Assembly (NCBI RefSeq): GCF_000744285.1
Contig: NZ_JQLQ01000002.1
Location: forward strand, 1,302,001 to 1,366,000
From: Carnobacterium pleistocenium FTR1
GTDB lineage: Bacteria; Bacillota; Bacilli; Lactobacillales; Carnobacteriaceae
DNA: 64,000 nucleotides
Direction: 5' to 3'
Each line of letters begins with the position of its first letter. Position 1 is the stretch's first letter. The notes beneath the pieces were generated by a model that saw only the letters and a list, made by a program, of their open reading frames with translations, searched no databases and was not told the DNA's origin. Positions 47,621-53,262 of this stretch are shown one piece after another. The position numbers and the translations under genes are program-made.

Positions 47621-47794
47621 TTATTTATTCTTATCCTTTTTTTTAGCATTCTCATAATAGAACCAACATCCAAGTAGCACAAAAAATAGCAAAATTAAAT
47701 TATCTACAGCTGGTGTAAAATCTATAGTCATTTTTAGCATAACGGCTAGTATTACTAATGTTAATCCAATAGCAAATTGTTTTTTAGTTCTCAT
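47621..47794 (-). CDS. Small membrane protein, 57 aa (cassette 2)
   Basis: ATG at 47794 with GGGAGTG upstream. The sequence MRTKKQFAIGLTLVILAVML is followed by a second helix (NLILLFFVLLGCWFYY) and a lysine-rich tail, i.e. two membrane segments. No family recognised. It shares the block between sites 2 and 3 with relBE, from which it is separated by a terminator. Confidence 0.6.
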   Translation of the reverse strand: MRTKKQFAIGLTLVILAVMLKMTIDFTPAVDNLILLFFVLLGCWFYYENAKKKDKNK

Positions 47795-47873
47795 ATCAAA
47801 TCACTCCCGTTTTTTTATTCTATTGCTTTAATTATACAGTATGTTTAAAAAATAAAAATATTCCGTACAATTA

Positions 47874-47914
47874 ATAAAAAAAATCGACTATTTTTTAAGT
47901 AGTCGATTTTTTTT
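47874..47914 (-). terminator. Terminator of relBE
   Basis: AAATCGACTA pairs with TAGTCGATTT, with A and T runs on both sides; 33 bp after the relE stop on the minus strand. Confidence 0.9.
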
Positions 47915-47946
47915 ATTATTAATCTGCTAGACTGAATTTTAATGAA

Positions 47947-48219
47947 TCATTTATAAATATCTTTCCTGTGGCCAATCTCTAACATTAAAATAATGACTGT
48001 CTCGTCATTGATATCGGCAATTAAGCGATAATCTCCAATTCTATACCGCCATTCTCCTGAACGATTGGCGGTCAGTCCTTTTCCTTGTTTCCTAGGATCT
48101 GTACAATTCACTAGATTCTTTTGAATCCATCCCATAACTAAAAGAGATTGGTGTTTATCCATCTTTTTTAAAGCTTTTTGTGCTCCTTTTTCAAACGTTA
48201 CTTGATAACGTGAATTCAT
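47947..48219 (-). CDS. relE: RelE/ParE-family toxin (cassette 2)
   Basis: 90 aa. GEWRYRIGDYRLIADIND followed by VIILMLEIGHRKDIYK is the characteristic RelE core and C terminus; MNSRYQVTFEKGAQKALKKM is the usual N-terminal part. It is probably a ribosome-dependent mRNA interferase neutralised by the preceding antitoxin. The start codon follows the antitoxin stop directly. Confidence 0.92.
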   Translation of the reverse strand: MNSRYQVTFEKGAQKALKKMDKHQSLLVMGWIQKNLVNCTDPRKQGKGLTANRSGEWRYRIGDYRLIADINDETVIILMLEIGHRKDIYK

Positions 48220-48441
48220 TTAATCCGCTAACTCCTTTAGCATATCTTCAAAAGAAATACTTTGCGGATTTTCTTTGTGCTCAGACATAGCTTGGTTATA
48301 TAAACTCAAATCAATTTCATCTTCAATTTTTTCTAAAACAGCATTTCTAAATAAAGCTGAAACAGAGATATTATTAGCTTTAGCATATTCTTTGATTAGT
48401 TGATCTTCTTGGTTATCAATTCTTAGGGATACTACAGTCAT
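48220..48441 (-). CDS. relB: RelB-type (ribbon-helix-helix) antitoxin (cassette 2)
   Basis: 73 aa from the ATG at 48441 (MTVVSLRIDNQEDQLIKEYA), GAGGAG upstream. N-terminal ribbon-helix-helix (SLRIDNQEDQLI, NNISVSALFRNAVLEKIE), C-terminal toxin-binding tail rich in Glu (SISFEDMLKELAD). A perfect 15-bp dyad overlaps its ribosome-binding site region and is the likely autoregulatory operator. Confidence 0.9.
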   Translation of the reverse strand: MTVVSLRIDNQEDQLIKEYAKANNISVSALFRNAVLEKIEDEIDLSLYNQAMSEHKENPQSISFEDMLKELAD

Positions 48442-48452
48442 TAGAATCAACT

Positions 48453-48492
48453 CCTCTTCTTTTGTATATACATTGTAATACAAAAGAAGAGG
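48453..48492 (-). promoter_or_regulatory. Operator dyad of relBE
   Basis: Perfect arms CCTCTTCTTTTGTAT (48453-48467) and ATACAAAAGAAGAGG (48478-48492), 10-nt loop, overlapping the Shine-Dalgarno sequence of relB. It could act as an operator or as an RNA hairpin hiding the ribosome-binding site. Confidence 0.75.
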
Positions 48493-48554
48493 AATTTCAA
48501 TCTATTTTCTCTATAAAATGGATTAGCTCACTCAAAAATTAACTCTAATTAGCG

Positions 48555-48586
48555 AAAAAAATCCATAACCTTGATAGGTTATGGAT
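48555..48586 (-). terminator. Terminator fused to array site 3
   Basis: On minus, ATCCATAACC pairs with GGTTATGGAT and is followed by TTTTTTCGC. The first arm uses the last bases of site 3, so the terminator starts within the site flank. Confidence 0.88.
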
Positions 48587-48612
48587 ACACTATTCTATAT
48601 AATTTCATGTAT
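48585..48612 (+). repeat. Array site 3
   Basis: ATACACTATT left half, CTATAT spacer, AATTTCATGTAT right half. Lies 58 bp after the stop of the lipoprotein gene (minus). Confidence 0.9.
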
Positions 48613-48670
48613 TTCAAATGTTTTCTTAGTGTTATCTGAATTGAGAGGATAAAATCTTATTAATGAGTAT

Positions 48671-49246
48671 TTAAGGTTCTACTATAATCGCTTCAGAAGA
48701 CATTTTTTCTAGTAAATCTCCATCGTCATTAATATCTAAAGAAGCTATTTTTCCATCTTCAAACTCAGCTCGACCAGTTGCAACAACGTTCTTCGTCTCG
48801 TCTTCATCTGTAGTATATTCTAGTGTTACTTTGAAAGAATATCTGTTAGGATTCTCTTTATCTTTAGTCACTTCAACATTTTTGACAATTATTTGGTATC
48901 CTGCACCATCTGCATACAATGAATAACTTGAAGGAATTGAAGTTTGGATAGTAAATTTTTCATACCCATATTCTGTAAAATAATCTTCATATGTATCTTT
49001 TAAAAGTGTATCCAGATCGTTTTCAGATTTCAAAACAGCTGATTCCGTTACTTCCTCACCCGATTGTACTTTATCTATAGGGCCTAATATTGCATTTACT
49101 AGTTGTTCATTTGGAGCCGTTAAAGCTTCTTTTAAAACAGTTTTAATAGATTGAACATTTGAATCCTCTTCAGATTTTGAGGAACAAGCTCCTACAGTAG
49201 TTAAAATAATGAGTAAGCAACAAATAAATAAGCTCTTTTTTTTCAT
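48671..49246 (-). CDS. Lipoprotein of unknown function (cassette 3)
   Basis: 191 aa. The signal peptide MKKKSLFICCLLIIL ends in the lipobox TVGACSS. The mature part has an N-terminal helix region (SIKTVLKEALTAPNEQLVNA) and a beta-rich C-terminal half (YSFKVTLEYTTDEDE, VVATGRAEFEDGKIASLDIN), resembling small extracytoplasmic lipoproteins of Lactobacillales. GGAGAG precedes the ATG. It is the single gene of its block and has a site and a terminator at its 3' end. Confidence 0.8.
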   Translation of the reverse strand: MKKKSLFICCLLIILTTVGACSSKSEEDSNVQSIKTVLKEALTAPNEQLVNAILGPIDKVQSGEEVTESAVLKSENDLDTLLKDTYEDYFTEYGYEKFTIQTSIPSSYSLYADGAGYQIIVKNVEVTKDKENPNRYSFKVTLEYTTDEDETKNVVATGRAEFEDGKIASLDINDDGDLLEKMSSEAIIVEP

Positions 49247-49351
49247 TTTTTCACTCTCCTTTAATATTAAATTACTTATAAAATAGTATACATTATTTAA
49301 TGTTGAAAAATGTGAACATAAAAAGATAAACCTGTTTTAATAATATTCTAT

Positions 49352-49379
49352 ATACATGATTCTATGTAATTTCATGTAT
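49352..49379 (+). repeat. Array site 4
   Basis: ATACATGATT left half, CTATGT spacer, AATTTCATGTAT right half: the copy closest to the consensus. Followed at 49383-49410 by a palindrome AACAAGTACAAAT / ATTTGTACTTGTT without a T tract. Confidence 0.92.
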
Positions 49380-49474
49380 CTAAACAAGTACAAATATATT
49401 TGTACTTGTTATTCTTAGGTAACACTTTTTATTATCTACTCGTTATTAACTATAACAAGTAGTAGGTGATCATC

Positions 49475-49624
49475 ATGCCATCAGAAAACAGCCACGTACT
49501 AATCAATAGCACTATTCAGGTCCTTGTTGAAGAAATAAAAGAGTGTCTAGAAACGAAATTTCTAATTCAGGATACTCAACAAGATATTATTGAAAATGCA
49601 ATTATTGCCCTAAGATCTCAATAA
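49475..49624 (+). CDS. Small protein of unknown function, 49 aa (cassette 4)
   Basis: ATG at 49475, weak GGTGATC upstream. Encodes MPSENSHVLINSTIQVLVEE then IKECLETKFLIQDTQQDI; predicted largely helical and soluble. Not recognised. Confidence 0.45.
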   Translation: MPSENSHVLINSTIQVLVEEIKECLETKFLIQDTQQDIIENAIIALRSQ

Positions 49625-49732
49625 ATTAACTTTATATAAAGAAGAGAGGAACACTTAAATTGAGAACTCCTTTTGCCCTTTAGATTATTTGATAATAGAG
49701 AAAAATTCACTTTTTGATTTCTGGCGTTTTAA

Positions 49733-49761
49733 TTAACAAATCTTTTGGTTGGTGGTAAAAT
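49733..49761 (+). promoter_or_regulatory. Promoter of the DinB gene
   Basis: TTAACA (49733-49738), 17-nt spacer, TAAAAT (49756-49761), 20 bp before the DinB start. It shows that this block carries its own promoter. Confidence 0.65.
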
Positions 49762-49781
49762 CACTTCAAGGAGTGATAGAG

Positions 49782-50285
49782 ATGACAACTATACAAGTAG
49801 AACTATTAGATCGTGTTCAAGAACGTTTTGAAGAAACTTTGGACAAAATGACGGTAGAAGAGGCCAATAAAATGCCACATCCTTTACTTAAATCAGTAAC
49901 TTGGCTCTTTTGGCATACTGCTCGTGAAATTGATATGCAGATTTCTGATCTAAAAGGCGAAGAAGCAATGTATACAAGTAATGGGTGGAATAAACGTTTT
50001 GATTTGCCACTCCCAGATGATACGCTCGAATACAAACATACATCAGAGGAAGCTGAAAAAGTCACCGTTTCTGACAAAAATCTCTTAAGTGATTATTTAG
50101 ATGTCAGTATCAAATTAGCAAAGGATTATCTAGATAATTTAAATGAAGATACTTTAGATAAAATTGTTGATGAAAATTGGTCGCCACCAGTAACTCATCA
50201 AGCTCGACTTATTTCTATTATTGATGATGCCGTTATGCATTCAGGACAAGCCATTTATACACGTCGTTTGGTGATTAATGAATAA
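49782..50285 (+). CDS. DinB-family protein (cassette 4)
   Basis: 167 aa from the ATG at 49782 (AAGGAG at 49768-49773). DinB four-helix fold: VTWLFWHTAREIDMQISDL with the first metal His, and MHSGQAIYTRRLV near the end with another; the family binds a divalent metal and often acts as a thiol-dependent transferase. The in-frame codons upstream to 49749 are not needed. Opposite strand to most genes of the array. Confidence 0.88.
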   Translation: MTTIQVELLDRVQERFEETLDKMTVEEANKMPHPLLKSVTWLFWHTAREIDMQISDLKGEEAMYTSNGWNKRFDLPLPDDTLEYKHTSEEAEKVTVSDKNLLSDYLDVSIKLAKDYLDNLNEDTLDKIVDENWSPPVTHQARLISIIDDAVMHSGQAIYTRRLVINE

Positions 50286-50334
50286 TAGAAAGTGCGATTA
50301 ATTAACTTTCTCGCTTAATTACAGCTTATTCGTT

Positions 50335-50535
50335 GTGTATTTAGTTGCGGTAGATCAGAAGGCCTATTCGTTGCATGGCTCTTTAGCTCAATGTAATAAA
50401 TTGAAAAATAAAAAAATGAGACTTCGTGTTATTTTTAGAGAAGTACAAGGTAAATTTGAAGTGATCCAAGTTGTTGTTATTAGAAAAAGAGATAAAGAAA
50501 CCGTCTATAAAATCGCTGAAAATCGTACAAATTAA
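50335..50535 (+). pseudogene. Probable truncated RelE-like toxin gene (cassette 4)
   Basis: The C-terminal half reads RLRVIFREVQGKFEVIQVVV then IRKRDKETVYKIAENR, the pattern of RelE-family toxin C termini (R-V-F-R ... I-G-K-R-D ... VY..A..R). The N-terminal part is missing or degenerate (QKAYSLHGSLAQCNKLK) and no ribosome-binding site or antitoxin gene is visible. I consider it a relic. Confidence 0.6.
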
Positions 50536-50540
50536 CTAAA

Positions 50541-50586
50541 CAAAAGCTCTAACACTATAATGAAAAGTGTTAGAGCTCTTGTTTTA
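50541..50586. terminator. Bidirectional terminator next to array site 5
   Basis: AGCTCTAACACT pairs with AGTGTTAGAGCT, loop of 9 nt, with CTTGTTTT on plus and TTTTGTTT on minus. Confidence 0.88.
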
Positions 50587-50588
50587 CA

Positions 50589-50616
50589 ATACATGACTTT
50601 ATCAAATTTCATGTAT
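50589..50616 (+). repeat. Array site 5
   Basis: ATACATGACT left half, TTATCA spacer, AATTTCATGTAT right half. The TGA stop codon of the minus-strand gene ending at 50609 lies inside the invariant right half (ACATGAAATT on minus). Confidence 0.9.
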
Positions 50617-51073
50617 TGTTTATTTTTATTGTTAAAAATTTTAATTCTTCATAAAATAAATCATTTGCAGATAATTCATTGTAGTTGATAGAATAACTAT
50701 GTTTTAAAGGGGCATTTTCAAAACCATTTAAACAAAATAATATTTCAACATAATTGGCATTACTATTATCAAAATGATTTTTTATATATCCCAAAAGCTC
50801 CTCTAGAGCTTTTTTATTTCTTTTACTTATTTTTTTGTCATCTTTCTCCGGTAAATTTAAATCTATGGAAGCTACTTGATACTTTTCAGAAGAAAAATAT
50901 TTGCTAAAGTTTAAAACTTTTTGTTCATCTGTATCATAGTTGTTTTCAAAGAAAAAAGATTCCATAGAAATTAATGAAGGATAAAATGTAGTTTGAAAAA
51001 CTTTTAAACCTTTATCTCCAATAGGTCCATCTGGTAATAACGCATCGCTGGATAAATATATGTATGAAGACAT
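50609..51073 (-). CDS. Unknown soluble protein, 154 aa (cassette 5)
   Basis: No recognised family. The sequence is mixed alpha/beta (SLISMESFFFENNYDTDEQK; NYVEILFCLNGFENAPLKH), no signal peptide, Asn/Lys-rich and of lower GC than the core genes. GGGAGG precedes the ATG. Its stop codon is formed by bases of site 5, so the coding sequence reaches into the repeat. Confidence 0.7.
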   Translation of the reverse strand: MSSYIYLSSDALLPDGPIGDKGLKVFQTTFYPSLISMESFFFENNYDTDEQKVLNFSKYFSSEKYQVASIDLNLPEKDDKKISKRNKKALEELLGYIKNHFDNSNANYVEILFCLNGFENAPLKHSYSINYNELSANDLFYEELKFLTIKINNT

Positions 51074-51120
51074 CTAAATCCTCCCTTCTTCATAAACAAA
51101 TAAGCCTGGCATTATACTCA

Positions 51121-51148
51121 ATACAAGGTTATATGTAATTTCATGTAT
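51121..51148 (+). repeat. Array site 6
   Basis: ATACAAGGTT left half, ATATGT spacer, AATTTCATGTAT right half. Lies 13 bp after the stop of the 64-aa membrane gene (minus). Confidence 0.88.
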
Positions 51149-51161
51149 CTTTTATACGTAT

Positions 51162-51356
51162 TCACTTTTTATCCTTACTTAATTTATTAAACAATCTCGA
51201 ATAAAGGTACCAATTAAAACAAATTCCAAAAAATAATAAAACACCAGGGATCCATAATAAGCTACCGTCACGTTTGGCATATGCAGCATATAAAAATCCA
51301 AGTACAATTAACAACACAATCGAAACCAAATGAACGAGTATTTTCATTGTTTTCAT
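51162..51356 (-). CDS. Small membrane protein, 64 aa (cassette 6)
   Basis: Two hydrophobic helices (HLVSIVLLIVLGFLYAAYA; SLLWIPGVLLFFGICFNWYL) with a KRDG loop and a basic tail. Follows the 36-aa ORF by 22 bp with AGGGGAA upstream. Not recognised; resembles other short membrane genes of mobile regions. Confidence 0.6.
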   Translation of the reverse strand: MKTMKILVHLVSIVLLIVLGFLYAAYAKRDGSLLWIPGVLLFFGICFNWYLYSRLFNKLSKDKK

Positions 51357-51378
51357 ATCAATTTTCCCCTGTCCTTAT

Positions 51379-51489
51379 TTAAAATAATTTTAAAAGGTAA
51401 TTAATCAAGAAGGCAAAAGTAGTTCCATAAATGAGCCATTTTCTATTAATCCAATTTTTTTTAATTCTTTCTAACAGTTTAGTTAACAT
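51379..51489 (-). CDS. Small membrane peptide, 36 aa (cassette 6)
   Basis: ATG at 51489 with AGGAG 8 nt upstream. Basic N terminus (MLTKLLERIKKNW) then one hydrophobic segment (LIYGTTFAFLINYLLKLF). First gene of a two-gene unit with the 64-aa membrane protein. Confidence 0.55.
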   Translation of the reverse strand: MLTKLLERIKKNWINRKWLIYGTTFAFLINYLLKLF

Positions 51490-51584
51490 TGAATTGTCTC
51501 CTAACGAGTTGTTATCAAATAGTATACCATTTCTCATTATATTCTATATCAACATATCATTTTAATTTACATAAAATGAAAATA

Positions 51585-51608
51585 CAAAAAAATCTATTTT
51601 AAAGATTC
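51585..51608 (-). terminator. Weak terminator next to array site 7
   Basis: On minus, AGAATCTTTAAAATAGATTT forms a 5-6 bp stem followed by TTTTT, directly after site 7. Confidence 0.5.
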
Positions 51609-51611
51609 TGT

Positions 51612-51639
51612 ATACACTATTATAAGCAATTTCATGTAT
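51612..51639 (+). repeat. Array site 7
   Basis: ATACACTATT left half, ATAAGC spacer, AATTTCATGTAT right half. It precedes the DinJ/YafQ block. Confidence 0.88.
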
Positions 51640-51668
51640 TTACATAAAATTAAACGCACTACAGTGTA

Positions 51669-51697
51669 TTTACATCTGCATTACAATAGCTCATAAT
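51669..51697 (+). promoter_or_regulatory. Promoter of the DinJ/YafQ pair
   Basis: TTTACA (51669-51674), 17-nt spacer, CATAAT (51692-51697), 26 bp before the antitoxin start. Lies inside the block, right of site 7. Confidence 0.55.
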
Positions 51698-51722
51698 TAA
51701 AGTTAATAATGCGGCGATTTAA

Positions 51723-52022
51723 GTGGAAAAAAAACAAAAAAAAGCGGTCGTACAAGTTCGTATTGACGAAACCTTTAAACGTCAGGCTTTAGCCGTTTTA
51801 AATAACCTAAGTATGGACACGAGCAACGCTATTAAAGTCTTTTTCAGACAAGTAATTGCAGAAAATGGTCTACCATTTCAACCAAAACAAGCAAAATTCA
51901 ATACCGAAACTCTTGCAGCAATTAAGGAATCGGACGAAATGGTCAAAAATGGAACCGGAAAAAGCTACACTTCTGTTGACGATCTTTTTAAAGATGCTTT
52001 AGGAGATTTGTTGGTATGTTAG
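51723..52022 (+). CDS. RelB/DinJ-family antitoxin (cassette 7)
   Basis: 99 aa from GTG 51723 (MEKKQKKAVVQVRIDETFKR). The ribbon-helix-helix (VVQVRIDETFKRQALAVLNN, LSMDTSNAIKVFFRQVI) matches RelB/DinJ antitoxins; the Glu-rich tail binds the toxin. The ribosome-binding site is weak. Its end overlaps the toxin start by 7 bp. Confidence 0.9.
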   Translation: MEKKQKKAVVQVRIDETFKRQALAVLNNLSMDTSNAIKVFFRQVIAENGLPFQPKQAKFNTETLAAIKESDEMVKNGTGKSYTSVDDLFKDALGDLLVC

Positions 52023-52306
52023 AAATGAAGCAGAAAGCTAAATTCAAAAAAGACCTGAAACGACTAAAGAAACGAAATGCTCATCTTAAAAAACTCAAAA
52101 CGGTTATGCAAATGATCGTTGAAGAAGTACCCTTACCGGAAGAAGAATACCGTGCTCATATTTTAGAGCCGACAAAAGATTATCTCGATTGTTGGGATTG
52201 TCATATTTCTGGACGAAATAGCGATTGGCGATTAATCTATAAATTTTACCCTTCTCAAAAGCTTGTCTCTTTTATCCGAACGGGGACGCATTCGGATGTT
52301 TTTTAG
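52016..52306 (+). CDS. YafQ-family mRNA interferase toxin (cassette 7)
   Basis: 96 aa. FKKDLKRLKKRNAHLKKL at the N terminus, YRAHILEPTKDYLDCWDCHI and NSDWRLIYKFY followed by LVSFIRTGTHSDVF give the YafQ pattern with the C-terminal catalytic His and Phe. Coupled to the antitoxin gene by overlap. A second toxin-antitoxin module in the same array. Confidence 0.92.
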   Translation: MLEMKQKAKFKKDLKRLKKRNAHLKKLKTVMQMIVEEVPLPEEEYRAHILEPTKDYLDCWDCHISGRNSDWRLIYKFYPSQKLVSFIRTGTHSDVF

Positions 52307-52322
52307 TTTTTATCTGCGCAAT

Positions 52323-52368
52323 AAAAAGGGAAACAGCCGCTTGATTTTAGCAGCTGTTTCCCTTTTTG
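52323..52368 (+). terminator. Terminator of the DinJ/YafQ pair
   Basis: AAAAAGGGAAACAGC pairs with GCTGTTTCCCTTTTT, 16 bp after the toxin stop. Confidence 0.92.
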
Positions 52369-52397
52369 TATAAGCCTTTAATTTAATTAGTTTATGG

Positions 52398-52425
52398 ATA
52401 CACGATTCTATCTAATTTCATGTAT
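52398..52425 (+). repeat. Array site 8 (right-most)
   Basis: ATACACGATT left half, CTATCT spacer, AATTTCATGTAT right half. It closes the array; no further copy is seen to the right. Confidence 0.9.
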
Positions 52426-52463
52426 TAAAAATAACAACAAAATAAATTTTACAATATTGCGCC

Positions 52464-52890
52464 GATTGTAAAATTAAGCTAGACAAACTAAAGAAGACAG
52501 GTAGTGATCATGAATGGCCTACACACATCTTACCAATGATTAGCTTGTGATGATAGAATCTTATTACCACCAAAAGATTTCAGTTGCCCAAATAGCCACT
52601 TTTTTAAACCGAGCGCGAACACCCATTTACACCGTCATTAATTTTTTTAAAGAAGGCCATACGACAATTGAATATTACCAACAATACAAGGAGAATAAAA
52701 GGCATTGTGGCGTCAAAGAATCGTTCTTCCAAAGAAACAACAGTCCTACATCAAAGAGAAAGTCACTCAGGGTTGGACTCCTGACGTTACTATTGGTCGG
52801 GCAGAAGAGTCTATTCAGTGCTCTTTTCCGCCAATTCAAAGAAAAAATTTTTGATGAAACTACACTCGCCAATAGCCCTTTCGAGAATTA
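52464..52890 (+). mobile_element. IS30-family element remnant
   Basis: A degenerate transposase begins at ATG 52514 (MAYTHLTND, then an in-frame TAG). It continues LVMIESYYHQKISVAQIATF and YTVINFFKEGHTTIEYYQQY, the helix-turn-helix part of IS30 transposases, then is frameshifted (the second frame shows KKQQSYIKEKVTQGWTPDV). It is cut off at about 52890, where the group II intron fragment begins. A possible left end is the inverted repeat TTTTACAAT / ATTGTAAAA at 52447-52473. DDE catalytic residues are missing. Confidence 0.8.
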
Positions 52891-52891
52891 G

Positions 52892-53119
52892 ACACCTCCC
52901 AAGCTTCTTCTTCCTCTATGCCATACTTTCTTAACATGCAAAAGCTAGTCCGTCTCAATTCACCCTTATACAAGGTTTCTGTTCATCAGTGCGAGTGTTT
53001 GCGTCCGACTTCCTTCAGATTCCACTTCACAATGGACACTCTTGTCATTCACTAACAGTTCCTACTGCAAAGTCTATAGTGGACTTTCACCACCGAGTTA
53101 TCACCCATGCCGGGCGCAC
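52892..53119 (-). mobile_element. 5' fragment of a group II intron
   Basis: The minus strand starts at 53119 with GTGCGCCCGGCATGGGTG, the classical 5' end of bacterial group II introns, and continues with domain I-like sequence (GGTGGTGAAAGTCCACTATA, GAAGGAAGTCGGACGCAAAC, ACTGATGAACAGAAACC). After about 228 bp it ends at the IS30 remnant; the later domains and the reverse transcriptase gene are missing, so it cannot splice or move by itself. Confidence 0.75.
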
Positions 53120-53262
53120 TAAAAAGAGAATAGATTCAATTAAGCATCTACCCTCTTCAAAAGAAGCTATTCTTATATATTTTATGACAGATAAGTTACT
53201 ATAAAATCAGCTATTAGATCAGCATGTCTACATACATTTCCTAACAGACTAGCCTCTCTTTT

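Noticed and set aside
49383-49410. Terminator after array site 4
   Set aside because: The palindrome is strong, but neither strand has a T tract after it; kept only as a palindrome beside the site.
46995-52425. CRISPR array from repeated 28-bp units
   Set aside because: Units are 0.5-1.2 kb apart with genes between them, only the right half is strictly conserved, and no cas gene is in the window.
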